Assembly (NCBI GenBank): GCA_029747015.1
Contig: JAKOGI010001173.1
Coordinates: forward strand, 62,001-126,000
Direction of reading: 5' to 3'
From: Carnegiea gigantea
Taxonomy: Eukaryota; Streptophyta; Magnoliopsida; Caryophyllales; Cactaceae
DNA length: 64,000 nucleotides
This document shows positions 47,056-60,089 of this stretch, in pieces. The first letter of the stretch is position 1. The number at the start of each line of letters is the position of its first letter. The notes beneath the pieces were generated by a model that was not told where the DNA came from, made no database searches, and worked only from the letters and a program-made list of their open reading frames with translations. The position numbers were made by a program, and so were the translations under genes.

Positions 47056-48816
47056 TCAAGGGTTAGTTTTGGGAACCCAGATCCACTTGGATCCCATTCT
47101 TTTAGAGATACAAATCTCATCTTTCCTAACCCATATTTGTTTTACGTACACTGAGTTCCTTTTAATGGCATACTTTCTTGAGGGACAAGTACAACGGTAA
47201 TGACCCGTTTTACCACAGTGATAAAATACAATATTCTCAGATAATCCTACATATTTTCTATTCACTGGGTAGGTCATCTTAGGCACAAAACCTAGTCCTC
47301 TTCTATTTCGACTATGATGGGTGTTTAACCATTCAAGTGCTTGTGAGGACCTGTTCTAGAGCTTGTTTGTGGCAAGGTCTGATTCCAACTGTTTTATTTT
47401 CTCAAGCAAGTTTTTATTTTCTTCCAGCAAAGACTCGACCTTACCTTTTAAGTCAAGGGATTCCTTTTCTAGCTCAGTCAGTTTAGTGGAACAAGTCTCT
47501 TCTTTCATGAGTCGAGTTTCTTTAAGCACATTGACGTTTTCATGCAAGCCAAGAGTCTCTTTGTCAACTTCAAGTTTTTCTAAATTAAGGGTTTCATTTT
47601 CAAGTTCTAGATCTCGAACATCGCTTTTTAATTCAGCACATATATCCATTATAGTGTACACTAATTCCTCAAGAGTTGATTTATTTAGACCACGTACCTT
47701 GTTCTTGAGTTGAGTCAGACTATCTGTTGATCCATCATCTGAATCAGTGTCATTTCTTGCCGTGAGTGCTACATCAGCTTCCCCAGCTTTAGACCCTTCC
47801 TCATCCTCGCTTAAGTCTCCCCAGGCCGCGAGCATAGCTTTTGAGAACCTTTTCGCTGAGCTGCTTACACCCTGTTTCCTCCCCTGTTTTCTAGGGTGTT
47901 CGGGTTCTTGTTCTTCCTTGTGCAGTGGGCAGTTTCTCACAATGTGGTCCAGTTTGCCACACTTGAAACACCCGGAGAACTGTTCCCAAGAGGTGTTCCT
48001 GGCCTTGCTGAAGTCCTTCCTTTTGCAATTTTCTTTGACTTTCTTGAAGAATTTCTTGAACTTTTGAGTGATCATGGCAACCTCCTCCTCATCAGAATCA
48101 GAATCATCTTCTAAGGCCTTTAGTGCAAGACCTCGATCTCTCTTTGTCTCATCTTTCTGTTGAGAATTTTTCCTAAGTTCATACGTTTGGAGGTTGCCAA
48201 TCAGCTCATCTAGGGTGATCTTGTTCATGTCTTTAACTTCTTGGATGGCCGTTACTTTTGCTTCCCAATAATGAGGTAAAATTCTTAGGATCTTCCTCAC
48301 CAATTCTTCGGTGGTGAAGGATTTTCCCAAGGATTTTAGCTCATTCGTTATGTGAGTGAAGCGAGTGTACATGTCCATCACACTTTCACGATCACCCATC
48401 TCAAACAGCTCATATTTTCTCATAAGCAATTCAATCCGGGATTGCTTTACTTGATTGGTCCCTTCGTGAGCTACTTGCAAAGCATCCCAGATTTCTTTGG
48501 CCGACTCACATTCAGATATGCGAGTATATTCATCAGGGCCTAGGCCAAAATATAGAAGTTTCTTGGCTTTGGCATTCTTCTCCATCATTTTGTAATCTTC
48601 AGTATTGAATTCTTTAGGCTCCTTGGGGATTGACTTTCCATCTTCAGTTATTTTCTTTGGGATGATCGGTTCATTCTTGATGAGCATCCACAACTCATAG
48701 TCCTCGACTTAGATGTAGTTTTCCATCCTATTCTTCCACCAACCATAGTGTTGGCCATTGAAGTATGGTGGTCGAGTTATGGATTGACCTTCAAGCATGC
48801 CTTGTGGGGTACTCAT
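47056..48816 (-). pseudogene. gag of element M (nonsense codons)
   Basis: Starts MSTPQGMLEGQS at 48816 in a single frame down to the TGA at 47056-47058. It has the copia gag domain, zinc knuckle CFKCGKLDHIVRNCPL (about 47935-47980), a long coiled coil (47360-47700) and a second knuckle YHCGKTGHYRCTCPS. Two in-frame stops interrupt it: TAA at 48709-48711 (P has CAG) and TAG at 47356-47358 (P has TGG). There are no frameshifts, so M preserves the ancestral layout better than P: gag and pol share one frame separated by TGA. Confidence 0.92.
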
Positions 48817-48859
48817 CTTCAAGGATCTCTCAAGGTGTTAGCCTTTCAAAGGAGAACCT

Positions 48860-48871
48860 GCTCTAATACCA
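48860..48871 (-). other. Primer binding site of element M
   Basis: On the minus strand TGGTATTAGAGC, one base from the initiator tRNA-Met complement, two bases inside the LTR edge at 48874. Confidence 0.9.
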
Positions 48872-48873
48872 CT

Positions 48874-50292
48874 TGTTGATTTAGAGAGTACACAACCACA
48901 AGAGGGGGGTGAATTGTGGTGTCCGATTTTCGCAAGTTGCTGGCAAACAGTCTTAGACCCTGTTCGCACAGGTTGTTTCTGAGATAAGCAGAAGCGAAAA
49001 TCCAACAAAATTGAATGCGGAAATAATGGACACAGGATTTTTACGTGGAAAACACCTCTAGCCCAACTGAGGTTAAAAACCACGACCTACCTCGTGTAGG
49101 ATTTAAACACTTCACTAAACGGGCTAATCACGTTACAATAGTAACACACCTTGTTACAAATTGCAACCCACGTAACCGTCTTCCCTGAGACAGGTTACCC
49201 CACGTCCAAAATCCCCTTGATTTGGACACACACTCAACTCACTTTTGTGAAAGAAGAGCATAAAGAAAAACACCCTATTACAATGCTTCTCAACTAAGCT
49301 AATATAGGGTACAATGAAATCCTAGTATGCCAACTTTGAAAGCTCAAATAACTCACTCACTAGACACGGTTTTCTTTTCAAACTTTTAAGCTCATGAACA
49401 CTGAATTTTTCTTTTTGAAAACCGATGCTTCTATCGTTCTAAGAAGCGACTTTATATAGTGCTTGGAAAAACAATTCCTCAAATTTTTGGAAACTAAAAT
49501 TCCTAAAGAATATAGAATTCTTTAGCCACAAGGGATGAGGAAACATGAGCTGGAAACACTTCCTAAACTGTGTGCATAAGGCGGTGATTCTCAGCAACTA
49601 GCCCATGTTTTTCTCAACAACCTTATCCACTTGCCAAAAATTGGATATTCTTTTTATTCAAAAAAGATTTTGTAAATCCCCTTAGATTTTAATAACCGTT
49701 TTAGGATAAGGGGTAAGATACTCCATAAAAAATCTTTCTTGCAAATCTTTGAAGAAGCTGCTCAAAATCCAAAAGATAAAAATCGTGCAAAACAGTTTTT
49801 CGCAGCTTATTCTGGAAACACCCTGATCACCCTGTTTCCAGGATTGTTCTGAAGGGTGATCCGAAATATTTACCAAAAGAAAACAAAACCGTTTCAAGTA
49901 AGTGGTAAGTTAAGAGTTTCTGATTGGCATATTAACAAGAGTCTAAAAATATAAAACCAAATTAAATCAAGACATCTTGTTGTAACCACTAGTCATCTTG
50001 TAGAGAGACGAATCTGCTGCAAACACTTCACAGAACCTGTTCCTCACGGCTGCACTTATATCCTATGCTTCAAACACTTCACAGGACATGTTTCAAACAC
50101 CTTACAGAGCCTGTTCCTCATGGTTGTTCTTACATCGCTGACTTGAGTACCTGTTCTTGATAAACCATTAGTTAAGTAGTTTTAATATATTGAAAAACAG
50201 CAGTAAGACCCTGTTGGTAAAGCCTGTTTGGAACAACAACAACTACTACAGCACTTGGATTTGTTATCATCAAAACCTTATACATTCTAACA
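48874..50292 (-). repeat. 5' LTR of element M
   Basis: 1419 bp, TGTTGATTTAG...ATTCTAACA on the + strand; pairs with 28480-29899. The flanking GAGGA at 50293-50297 matches 28475-28479. Confidence 0.94.
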
Positions 50293-50297
50293 GAGGA

Positions 50298-51262
50298 GAC
50301 CAAAGCAAATGCTCAATATTGTTAATCCTCAACAAACCAACATACCAAAGCCGCCTTAAACTCTATTTGCCCCAAAAACACCCACTACATACTTGAAGTG
50401 ATACTCCATAGACTTGGCTTAAAGGTAGAAATATGTGTTTGGCTAATGGCTAATATAAAGGAATCATAAGAAAAATGGATATAAGCTCAAAAGGGTTAGC
50501 AAAGAGGAAAAACATATAATGCAAGGGTAGGCTATTTGGCTATATATGTGGTTAAAATATTCAAAGAAAGAAATGTCTCTATCATGTAATCAACTTTGCA
50601 CATGCTATTGTGATTTTGAACAAGAATCTAGGCAACTTCTAGAGATGCAACATGGAATAGTTACACACATGAAAGAAATATGAGACTAAAAACAATGAAT
50701 AGTTTAAATAAGGGTCAAAATCTCACGAGATATCTACTAAAGTCTCAATAAGCTAACAGAGTGAATCCATGTACAAACGTTAGTGCTAATGACTCTAGGG
50801 GTAATAAAGTTCTCAATCAAGACAAGGATCAAAACAAGAAATATTTATAAAACCTTCAAGAATTTTAGCACCAAAAGGGATTACACATCAAAAGATATTC
50901 AAACTCATGAAAGCTATTTTGCCTAAACAAAATCATCATTGGAGGTTATCTCAAACCAATCCTCACCATCTCCATATGCAACTCTAAAATGCAAACCAAA
51001 AAATCAATTAAATGCAAAACACTAATGTAAAAAAAAAAATTAAAATCAACAACTATATGCTCTAACAAGTATGCAAATTAATAATAAAAATTCAAAACAT
51101 GGAGCTATCCTTCCCTCATGCCTAAAAAAAGCATTATTATGTAAAGGAAAGAAAACTTTGAGAAGGGGAATAAAAGAAAGCAATCTCATCAGGTTAGATG
51201 CAAAGTGCACCTAAGCTATGCGGCCTCGTAATAAATGGGCACATGGAGCATCAGCCGCTCCA
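50298..51262 (-). other. Unit X3, noncoding part after the gag-like ORF
   Basis: Continuation of 27536-28479 beyond the M insertion. It matches 54718-55640 and 59115-60085 of the other units. No gene seen. Confidence 0.75.
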
Positions 51263-52320
51263 TCACAATGTCAAGACTCGGCTCATGAAAGCAGACGTCG
51301 TCAACACACTAGAAAATACAAGGTAAGAGGCAATAACCAAAATCACACCAAAGCCAACAAGTATCCTCTCTACCTTATCAAAGCGCATAGAAAACTCATA
51401 GAAAGGATTAAAGCATCTAGTCTATGTGATTCTCCTAGGCAAGTCCTCTAGACTTACGTAGTAAGGATCTATGGAGGGATCATACCCTCTTAAGTAACCT
51501 AGGGACATATAATCTTGAAAGTTTCCACCAAGCATACTAAATATATTATCCTCATAGCCGAAATCGTTATTAGCATCACAAATCATAGGATTATCATTGA
51601 GCACATCTAAAGAATACTCGAGGGAAGTGGAGGGTTGTGAACACGTAGGGGAAACATGGAAATGATCAAGGGGATTGGGGAGAACACAATCATCAAAACC
51701 AAGGCTAGGAGACTCATGCAAAAACACAATCGTGACACCCCTCTAAAGGAGTGTTAACTAGATTATGCACCACATCAAGAGTATCTTCCAACTCAAAAAT
51801 GCATCAATAACATCAAGCCTGGCATCAAACCCAAAAGGCTCACCTACCTCGAGCCCCGTGCACCGAGATAAAGGGAAGCATGAATCATGTAAGGATAGGA
51901 CAACATCAGTGTTGTCCCAGGTTGATACAAAGTCTGGTTGCATGTAGCATGCTTAATAAGGACATGAATTTATATAATGGTCGAAGAATTACACAAATCA
52001 CACCAAAAATGGGCATAATACGATCTAGAATTGAATGCACAAAGATCAGGAAATGAACATTTCGAAATAATTGCAGCCTTCTAGAGCTCAAATGAATCCC
52101 AAGCAATCCACTCAAAGAAATACTAAGCATCATCAATATTTTACCATGAAAGCCAATACTCTAAAAGAGTTCAGGTTTCATTATTCACACCCTCATCAAC
52201 AATGTCCAAACTTTCCCATTTATCAACACAATAACTACATTGAGTAAGAAAAACATTTAAATGCTTAAAGTACCTTCAAAATAATTCGTGCTTGAATTGG
52301 GAAAAGTCGAAAATTGCCAT
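51263..52320 (-). pseudogene. CCHC gag-like protein, unit X3 (broken)
   Basis: Starts MAIFDFSQFKHELF at 52320 on the minus strand. By comparison with X1 and X2 the product has an N-terminal helical part (RYFKHLNVFL, KWESLDIVDEG), a middle part, a CX2CX4HX4C zinc knuckle and an acidic C-terminal half (PSLGFDDCVLPNPLDH, DPYYVSLEDLPRR). In this copy a TGA replaces Trp near 52280, the shared TGA is at 52171-52173, and a one-base loss inside the knuckle (about 51985) shifts the frame. It resembles gag-like hypothetical proteins of plant non-autonomous elements as I remember them. No protease, RT or integrase follows. Confidence 0.7.
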
Positions 52321-52458
52321 TATAGTTCCTCAAAAATTCTTATTTTTTTAGTTTTCAATCTTTTTTGCCTTTTTTTCAAAGAAAAACAAATTGTTTAGTC
52401 AAACCTATCAGGAGAAACCCAATATTCGACACCAGTCCCCACAACGGCGCTAAAAACT
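52321..52458 (-). other. Unit X3 leader and priming site
   Basis: On the minus strand AGCGCCGTTGTGGGGAC (about 52434-52450), a tRNA-Asp-type priming site next to the LTR, then a T-rich leader up to the ATG. Confidence 0.75.
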
Positions 52459-53777
52459 TGATATGCCCGCAAGTGCACAGTGGCCTTGTAGCAATCAAGG
52501 TCAACCCCACAGAGACTAGGTGAAACTACTGGGTTATAATCCTCCAAGATATGCTAAGCGAATCAAAATTCAAATGGTTTCGAATTAGCAATTTCTAATA
52601 CACTAATTCTAAATCAATTAAGGAAAAATGCCAAGTAATTTTTGTAGTTATGAAAGGGAAGTGAATTAAGATGATAAATATGTGCCTTTCTTTAATTGGT
52701 TAATTTCGAGGAATTGCAATCTATACAGAAATTCAGTCTATTCTTTCGAAATCAACTAAATTTGCCTAAACTAATCCAATATCGCTCTTTCAAGCTAATT
52801 TGACTTAATCCAAATTTACTATTTTTGATCACTCAATTCGAGTCCTCCCAACTTGACAATTTCTCTTTCGAGGCGATGCAACGATAGGTTCCAACAACCA
52901 GTCTAACAATCAAATGCCATCTATTGAATGTTCACTCAATTGTTTCAAGTGTGCAAGTAAATTTCGGCCAAAAATCAACTCACAACATATCAAACACTTG
53001 GCAGAACGAAATCAAACCAATCACGAAAGTAAGCACAATTGTATAGATTAAAATATGATCCAATAGCAATTTGCACAAACCACTAAATCTCTAGACAAAA
53101 ATTAACTACTCACATATAATCAAAGACTAAACAACTAACTACTCTAAAATGATAAATCTAAAGAGCAAGGAGAAGAGAAGAGAGAAGAATTGCTCATTCG
53201 AAAATCGCGCTTGAATATGTCGACCGCAAACTCGGGATGGAATCTTTGAAAGTCTTCACGTCAACTTTATATCACTCTCTCTCTAATCTAAACTAATCCC
53301 AAACTACTAGAAGAGAGGAAAGGATTATAAGATGAGATGATGGGGTGTGTGTGAGGATGAGAGCCCCCCATTTTATGTTAAAATTTTGGAAGACGAACAG
53401 CCACCCGTAATAATGGAATAATAACCGCTAGGAAGCCGAAGAGCTTGCGAAAAAACAAAAAGCCTCATAGGAAATGAAGGCACCACAGACCGTGGCACTC
53501 ATGACGGACCAACCGTGGTGTGTACAACCTCAGCATTCTTCTGTTCTTCTTCCTTTGACGAGCGTGGCAACTCGGGGGTATCCATGGAGAGTCAAAAATG
53601 CACTCATTTATGGGCAAAATCAGGTGTCAAATGCTTCGGAAACCTGCAAAACACAAAGAAGAGCCATACCAGAGCGTAAAATGGGAAAATGGGTATAAAT
53701 TATAAATAAAGCGTATAATTTTCCCTAAAAATGTAGCAAAATGACCCTAAAATGATGTACACCTTAAGCATTTGTCA
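52459..53777 (-). repeat. Array X LTR 2
   Basis: 1319 bp, TGATATG...TTTGTCA on the + strand. It serves as 5' LTR of X3 and 3' LTR of X2. Confidence 0.9.
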
Positions 53778-55643
53778 AACCTCCCCATGCTAAAACTATT
53801 GCTTGTTCTCAAATAAACACTAGAGAAAGCCGACCAGGGAAGATGCAATGGAACAACCTCTTTAAAATCGGCAAACCATAGCACGTCATGGGCAAGAATA
53901 ACAATCAACGGCAACCTCAAGTAGTGCACAAAAGATTTCAAAATCAGAAGGAAAAGAATGTTTTCGAAAACGTATAAGGCCACAAGCTTAATATCAAACT
54001 TGATCACCCTTAAAGAACCACAAAGCATGTCATGCAAGCACATGGAATTGAGTAGAGCCAAATGGACTAGTAGAGCCTCACTTTTAGGAAATGTGAATCA
54101 CTCCCTCTCATCTGTTTGAAAAATATCACAGGTTCACTCAAGATTCATTCCAAAGATGTAATCTACCATAGGTTTTACAAGACTCTCAAATTCTCTACCA
54201 GTAAAATGCAATGTGCATAAGACAATCAAGAGGACTTTATTTGGATTGTAATGTGGGCCATAAGGGTTAAGGGAAAGGGGTGGACAAATGAATTTGGTTA
54301 ATGTGGAGCTACTTAGCCAAGTCACTAGGGAGCAATCAACAAAACACCAAGCAACCATAAAAATCACTAACACTCCAAACCTCAAAAATACAATGAACAT
54401 ATCCCAATAAATTATATTTGAAATGAGTTGATAAAGAAGGAACACAAGCTATGTACGTATCCCATGTCAAACACTTAGTTTTTTTTTTTTTTTGTTTTTT
54501 TTCCTACGATTCTCTTTTTTTCCCTTTTTTTTCTTTGTTTTTTGTTTGCAACATGATTTTTTTCCTTCTTGTGCTTTTTCTCCTTATACTCATTTTCCTT
54601 TTTTTCAATTTTTTAATTTTTTTCGAAATGAAAGGAAAATTGCATTATTGAATGGCATAGGATTACTAACTATCAACTCACAACCAAATTTGCATGTATA
54701 CAACCCAAACAAGAGGGAACCAAAGCAAATGCTCAACATCACCAATCTCTCAACAAACCAACATACCAAAGCCACCTTAAACTCAATTACGCCCAGAACA
54801 CCCACTACATACTTGAAGTGATGCTCCATGGACTTGGCTTAAAGGTAGAAATATGTGTTTGGCCAATGGATATAAGCTCAAAGGGGCTAGCAAAGGGAGA
54901 AAACATGTAATACAAGCATAGGCTATTTGGCTATGTGGGTAAAATATCCAAAGAAAGAAATGTCTTTATCATATAATCAACTATGCACATGCTATTGTGA
55001 TTTTGAGCAAGAATCTAGGCAGCTTCTAGAGATGCAACATGAAAGAGTCACAGACATGAAAGAAATATAAGACTAAATATAATGAATAGTCTAAATAAGG
55101 CTCAAAATCTCACGGGATATCTACCAAAGTCTCAATAAGCTCGTATAATGAATCCATGTACGAGCATTAGTGCTAATGACTATAGGGGATGACAAAGTAC
55201 TCAATCAAGGCAAGGGTTAAAACAAGAAATGTTTATAAAACCCTCACGAATTGTAGCACCAAAAGGGATTACACACCAAAAGATATTCAAACTCATGAAA
55301 GCTATTTGCCCAAACAAAAGCGCCATTGGAGGTTATCTCAAACCCATCCTCACCATCCCTATATGCAAATCTAAAATGCAAGCCTAAAAATCAACTAAAT
55401 GCAAAACAGTAATGCAAACAATAAGAAATCGAAAACTATACGCTCTAACAAGTGCAAACTAATAACAAAAATGAAAAACATGAAGCTACCCATCCCCTAT
55501 GCTTAAACGAAGAATTATTATGCAAAGGAAAGAAAACTTAGAGAAGGGGAACAAAAGAAAACAATCTCACCAGGTAAGATACAAAGTGCACCTAAGCTAT
55601 GCGGCCTCACAATAACGGGGCATATGGAGCATCAGCCACTCCA
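53778..55643 (-). other. Unit X2, 3' noncoding part
   Basis: Polypurine tract next to the LTR (CTCCCCATGC on the + strand), a T-rich tract (54478-54640), no supported gene. The ORFs in the T-rich tract are low-complexity artefacts. Confidence 0.75.
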
Positions 55644-56739
55644 TTACGATGTAAAGACTCGGCTCATGAAAGCAGATGCCGTCAACACGCGCAGAAGCTT
55701 ATCAAACTCCCGGGACCACAATTTAGAAAATACAAGGTAAGAGGCAATAACCAAAATTACACCAAGGACAATAAGTATCCTCTCAACCTTATCAAAGCGC
55801 ATAGAAAAATCTTGGAAAGGATTAAAGCATGCAGTCCATGTGATTCTCCTAGACAAATCCTCTAGGCTTACATATTAAGGATCTATGGAGGGATCATAAG
55901 CTCTTAAGTAACCTAGGGACACATAATCTTAAACGTCCCCACGAAGCATACTAAATATATTATTCTCATAGCCCAAATCGTTATTAGCGTCACAAATCAT
56001 AGGATTATCATTGGGCACATCTAAAGAATGCTTAGGGGAAATAGAAGGTTGTGAGCACGTAGAGGAAACATGGGAATGATCAAGGGGATTGGGGAGAACA
56101 CAATCATCAAAACCAAGGCTAGGAGACTCCTCATGCGTAAACACATCGTGACACCCCTCTAAAGGAGTGTTAACTAGATTATGCACCACATCAAGAGTAT
56201 CTTCCGACTTAAAACATGCATCAGCAACATCAAGCCTAGCATCAAACCCAAAAGGCTCACCCCCTTATGCCCCGTGCACTGTGCTAAAGGGAAGCATGAA
56301 TCATGTACAGATAGGACAACATCTGTATTGTTCCAAGGTGATACAAAGTCTGGTTACACATAGCATGCATAAAAAGGACATGAATTTATATTATGGTCAG
56401 AAGAATAACACAAATCACACCAAAAAGGGGCGTAATATGATCTAAAAAGAATGCGTAAGGATCAGGAAATGAATATTTAGAAATAATAGTAGCCTTCTCA
56501 AATTCAAATGAATCGCAAGCAATCCACTCAAGCAAATACCAAGCATCATCAATATTTTTACCATGAAAGCCCCTATACTCTAAAAGAGTTCATGTTCCAT
56601 TATTCACACCCCCATCAAGAATGTCCAAACTTTCTCATTTACCAACACAATAACTACATTGAGCAAGAAAAACATTTAAATGCTTAAAATACCTCTAAAA
56701 TAATTCATGCCCGAATTGGAAAAAATGGAAAATTACCAC
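55644..56739 (-). pseudogene. CCHC gag-like protein, unit X2 (broken)
   Basis: Same gene as in X3 and X1. The start codon appears changed (GTG at 56737-56739 where the others have ATG). The zinc knuckle is intact: CDLCYSSDHNINSCPF, a perfect CX2CX4HX4C. Stops include the shared TGA (56590-56592), TAG for Trp in the ELFWRYF motif and TAA at 55929-55931. The C-terminal part keeps the same frame to a stop at 55644 and ends SAFMSRVFTS, giving about 365 codons in the undamaged design. It probably packages RNA as Gag does, judging only from the knuckle and its position after the priming site. Confidence 0.72.
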
Positions 56740-56883
56740 TATTGTTTCTCGAAAATTCTTATTTTTTTAGTTTTTTAAATTTTTTTGGTTTTTTTTCCAA
56801 AGAAAAACAAAATGCAGGTTAGTCAAAGCTATGAGGAAAAACTCAATAGCCGACGCTAGTCCCCGATAACGGCACCAAATACT
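56740..56883 (-). other. Unit X2 leader and priming site
   Basis: On the minus strand TGGTGCCGTTATCGGGGA (about 56861-56878), two or three bases from the tRNA-Asp complement, then a short T/A-rich leader. Confidence 0.78.
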
Positions 56884-58203
56884 TGATACGACCGCAAGCG
56901 CACGGTGACGTTGTAGCAATCAAGGTCGATCCCACAGAGACTAGGTGAAACTATTGGGTTATAATCCCTCAAGATATGCCAAGCGAATCAAAATTCAAAT
57001 GGTTTCGAATTAACAATTTCTAATACACTAATTCTAAATCAATTAAGGAAAAATGCCTAGGAATTTTCGTAATTATGAAAGGGAATTGAATCAAAATGAT
57101 AAACTAGTGCCTTTCTCTAATAGGTTAATTACGAGGAATTGCAATCTATACAGAAATTCAGTCTGTTCCTTTGAAATGAACCAAATTTGCCTGAACTAAG
57201 CAATTATCACTCTTTCAAGCTAATTTGACTAAATCCAAATTTAATATTTTCGATTACTTAATTCGTATCCTCCCAACTTGACAATTTCTCTTATGAGGCG
57301 GTGCAACGATAGGTTCCAACAGGCAGTTCAACAATCAAATGTTGTGTTTTGAATGTTCACTCGATTGTTTCAAGTGTGCAAGCAAATTTCGGCCAAAAAT
57401 CAACTCACAAGTGTCAAACACTTGGTAGAACGAAATCAAACCAATCATGAAAATAAGCACAATTGTATAGATTAAAACATGATCCAATAATAATTCCCAC
57501 AAACTACTAAATCCCTAGACGAAAAGTAACTACTCACACATAATCAAAGATTAAACAACTAACTACTCTAAAACGATAAATCTAAAGAGGGAAGAGAAGA
57601 CAAGAGAGAAGCATTGCTCAGCCGAAAATCGCGCTTGAATCTGTCGATCGCAAACCCAGGATAGAATCCTTGTAAGTCTTCACGTCAACTCTATCTCACT
57701 CTGTCTCTAATCTAAACTAATCCTAATCTACTAGAAGAGAGGAAATGAGTATAAGATGAGATGATGGGGCGTGCATGAAGATGAGAGTCCCCCCCTTTCA
57801 TAGAAAAATTTTGGAAGATGAATAGCCACCCGTAATAATGGAATAATAACCGCTAGGAAGTCGAACAGCTTGCGAGAAAACAAAAACCCTCACAGAAAAT
57901 GAAGACACCACGAACCGCGGGACTCACCATGGGCCGACCATGGCATCCACTGCCTTGGCACTCTTCCGTTCTTCTTTCCTCTACAGGTGTGGCAACTCGA
58001 GGGTATCTATGGAGACTCAAAAATGCACTCATTTATGGGCCAAATCAAGGGTCGAATGGTTCAAAAACCTGCAAAAGATAGAGAAGAACCATACCTGAGC
58101 ATAAAATGGGAAAAGGAGAATAAATTATAACATAAAGCATATAATTTTTCCTAGAAATGTTGCACAATGACCCTAAAATGATATACACCTTAAGCACTTA
58201 TCA
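56884..58203 (-). repeat. Array X LTR 3
   Basis: 1320 bp, TGATACG...CTTATCA on the + strand. Between units X2 and X1. Confidence 0.92.
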
Positions 58204-60089
58204 AACCCCACCATGCTTAAACTATTGCTTTTTCTCAAGCAAACATTAGAGAAAACTGACCATGGAAGATGCGACGGAACAACCTCTTTAAAATAGGCAA
58301 ACCATAGCATGTCACATGCAAGAATAACAATCAACGGCAACCTCAAGTAGTGCACAAAAGATTTCAAAATCAAAAGGAAAAGAAAGTTTTCGAAAAAGTA
58401 TAAGACCACAAGCTTAATATCAAACTTGATCACTCCTAAAGAACCGCAAAGCATTTAATGCAAGCACATGGAATAGAGTAGAGCCAAATGGACTAGTAGA
58501 ACCTCACTTTTGGGACGTATGAATCACTCCCGCTCATGTGTTTGAAATATATCACAGGTTCACTCAAGACTCATTCTAAATATACAATCTACCATAGGCT
58601 TGACAAGACTCTCAAATTCTCTAGACTAAAATATAATGTGCATAAGACAATCAAGGGGACTTTATTTGGGTTGTAATGTGAGCTACAAGGGTTAAGGGAA
58701 ATGAGTGGACGAATAAATTTGGGCAATGTGGAGCTACTTAGCCAAGTGACTAGGGAGCAACCAACAAAATACAAACAACTATGAAAATCACTAGCACTCC
58801 AAACCTCAAAAACACAATGAACATATCCTCATCAATTACATAGAAAATGAGTTGACAAAGAAGGAACACAAGCTATGTACGTATCCTATGACAAACATTT
58901 AGGTTTTGTTTGCTTTTTTTTTCCTATGATTTTTTTTTCCTTTTTTTTTCTTTGTTTTTTTTACAACATGATTATTTTCTTCTTGTACTTATTCGTTTCT
59001 ACTTTTTTTTTCTTTTTTTATTTTTTTTCTTTTTTAGGAAATGAAAGGAAAATTGCATTACTGAAAGGTATAGGATCACTAACTATCAACTCACAATGGA
59101 ATTTTTATATATGCAACCCAAATGGGAAGGAACCAAAGCAAACGCTTAACATCATCAATCTCCCAACGAACCAACATACCAAGGCCACCTTAAACTTAAT
59201 TACCCCAAAACATCCACTACATACTTGAAGTGATGCTCCATAGACTTGGCTTAAAGGTAGAAATATATGTTTGGCCAAGGGCTAATATAAAGGGATCACA
59301 ACAAAAATGGATATAAGCGCAAAAGGGCTAGCAAAGGGGAAAAGCATGTAATACAAGGGTAGGCCATTTGGCTATGTGGCTAAAATATTCAAAGAAAGAA
59401 ATACCTCTGTCACATCATCAACTATGCACATGTTATTGTGATTTTGAACAAGAATCTAGGCAAGCTCTAGGGATGCAACATGGAAGTGTCACACATGAAA
59501 GACAATTGAGACTAAATATAATGAATAGTCCAAACATGGCTCAAAATCTCACGGGATTTCTACCAAAGTCTCAATAAGCTCAGATAACAAATCCACGTAC
59601 AAACATTAATGCTAATGACTCTAGGGGATAACAAAGTTCTCAGTGAAGACAAGGGTCAAAATAAGAAATATTTACAAAACCTTCACAAATTTTAGCACCA
59701 AAAAGGGATTACACATCAAAAAATATTGCAACTCATGAAAGCTATTTTGCCTAAACAAAAGCATCATTGGAGGTTATCTCAAACCAATCCTCACCATCTC
59801 TAAATGCAAATCTAAAATGCAAATCTAAAAATCAACTAAATGCAAAACACTAAGGCAAACAAAAAGAAATCGAAAACTACATGCTCTAACAAGTATGCGA
59901 ACTAATAACAAAAATGAAAAACATGAGGCTACCATTCCTCCATGCTTAAACAAAGCATTATTATGCAAAGGAAGGAAAACTTAGGTAAGGGGAGCAACTG
60001 AAAACATTCTCACCAGGTTAGATGCAAAAGTGCACCTAAACTATGCGACCTCGTAATAACTGAGGCACATGGAGCACACAGCCACTCCA
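58204..60089 (-). other. Unit X1, 3' noncoding part
   Basis: Polypurine tract (CCCCACCATGC on the + strand), a T-rich tract at 58900-59040, nothing coding. Confidence 0.75.

Larger units (their letters stand above)
28480..50292 (-). mobile_element. Ty1/copia element M (SIRE/Maximus-like), host of element P
   Basis: The LTRs (28480-29899 and 48874-50292; 1420 and 1419 bp) start and end with TG and CA, and the flanks carry the duplication GAGGA (28475-28479, 50293-50297). On the minus strand the order is priming site, gag, pol, extra ORF, polypurine tract. P is inserted in RNase H. By eye the LTRs differ at about 25 bases plus three indels. The extra ORF after pol and the long LTRs suggest the SIRE/Maximus lineage. 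Confidence 0.93.

Noticed and set aside
54451..54821. Phe/Leu-rich frames that look like membrane proteins (also 58875-59228 and, in the opposite sense, 28259-28465)
   Set aside because: They translate the T-rich tract of the X units and have no conserved frame among the units.
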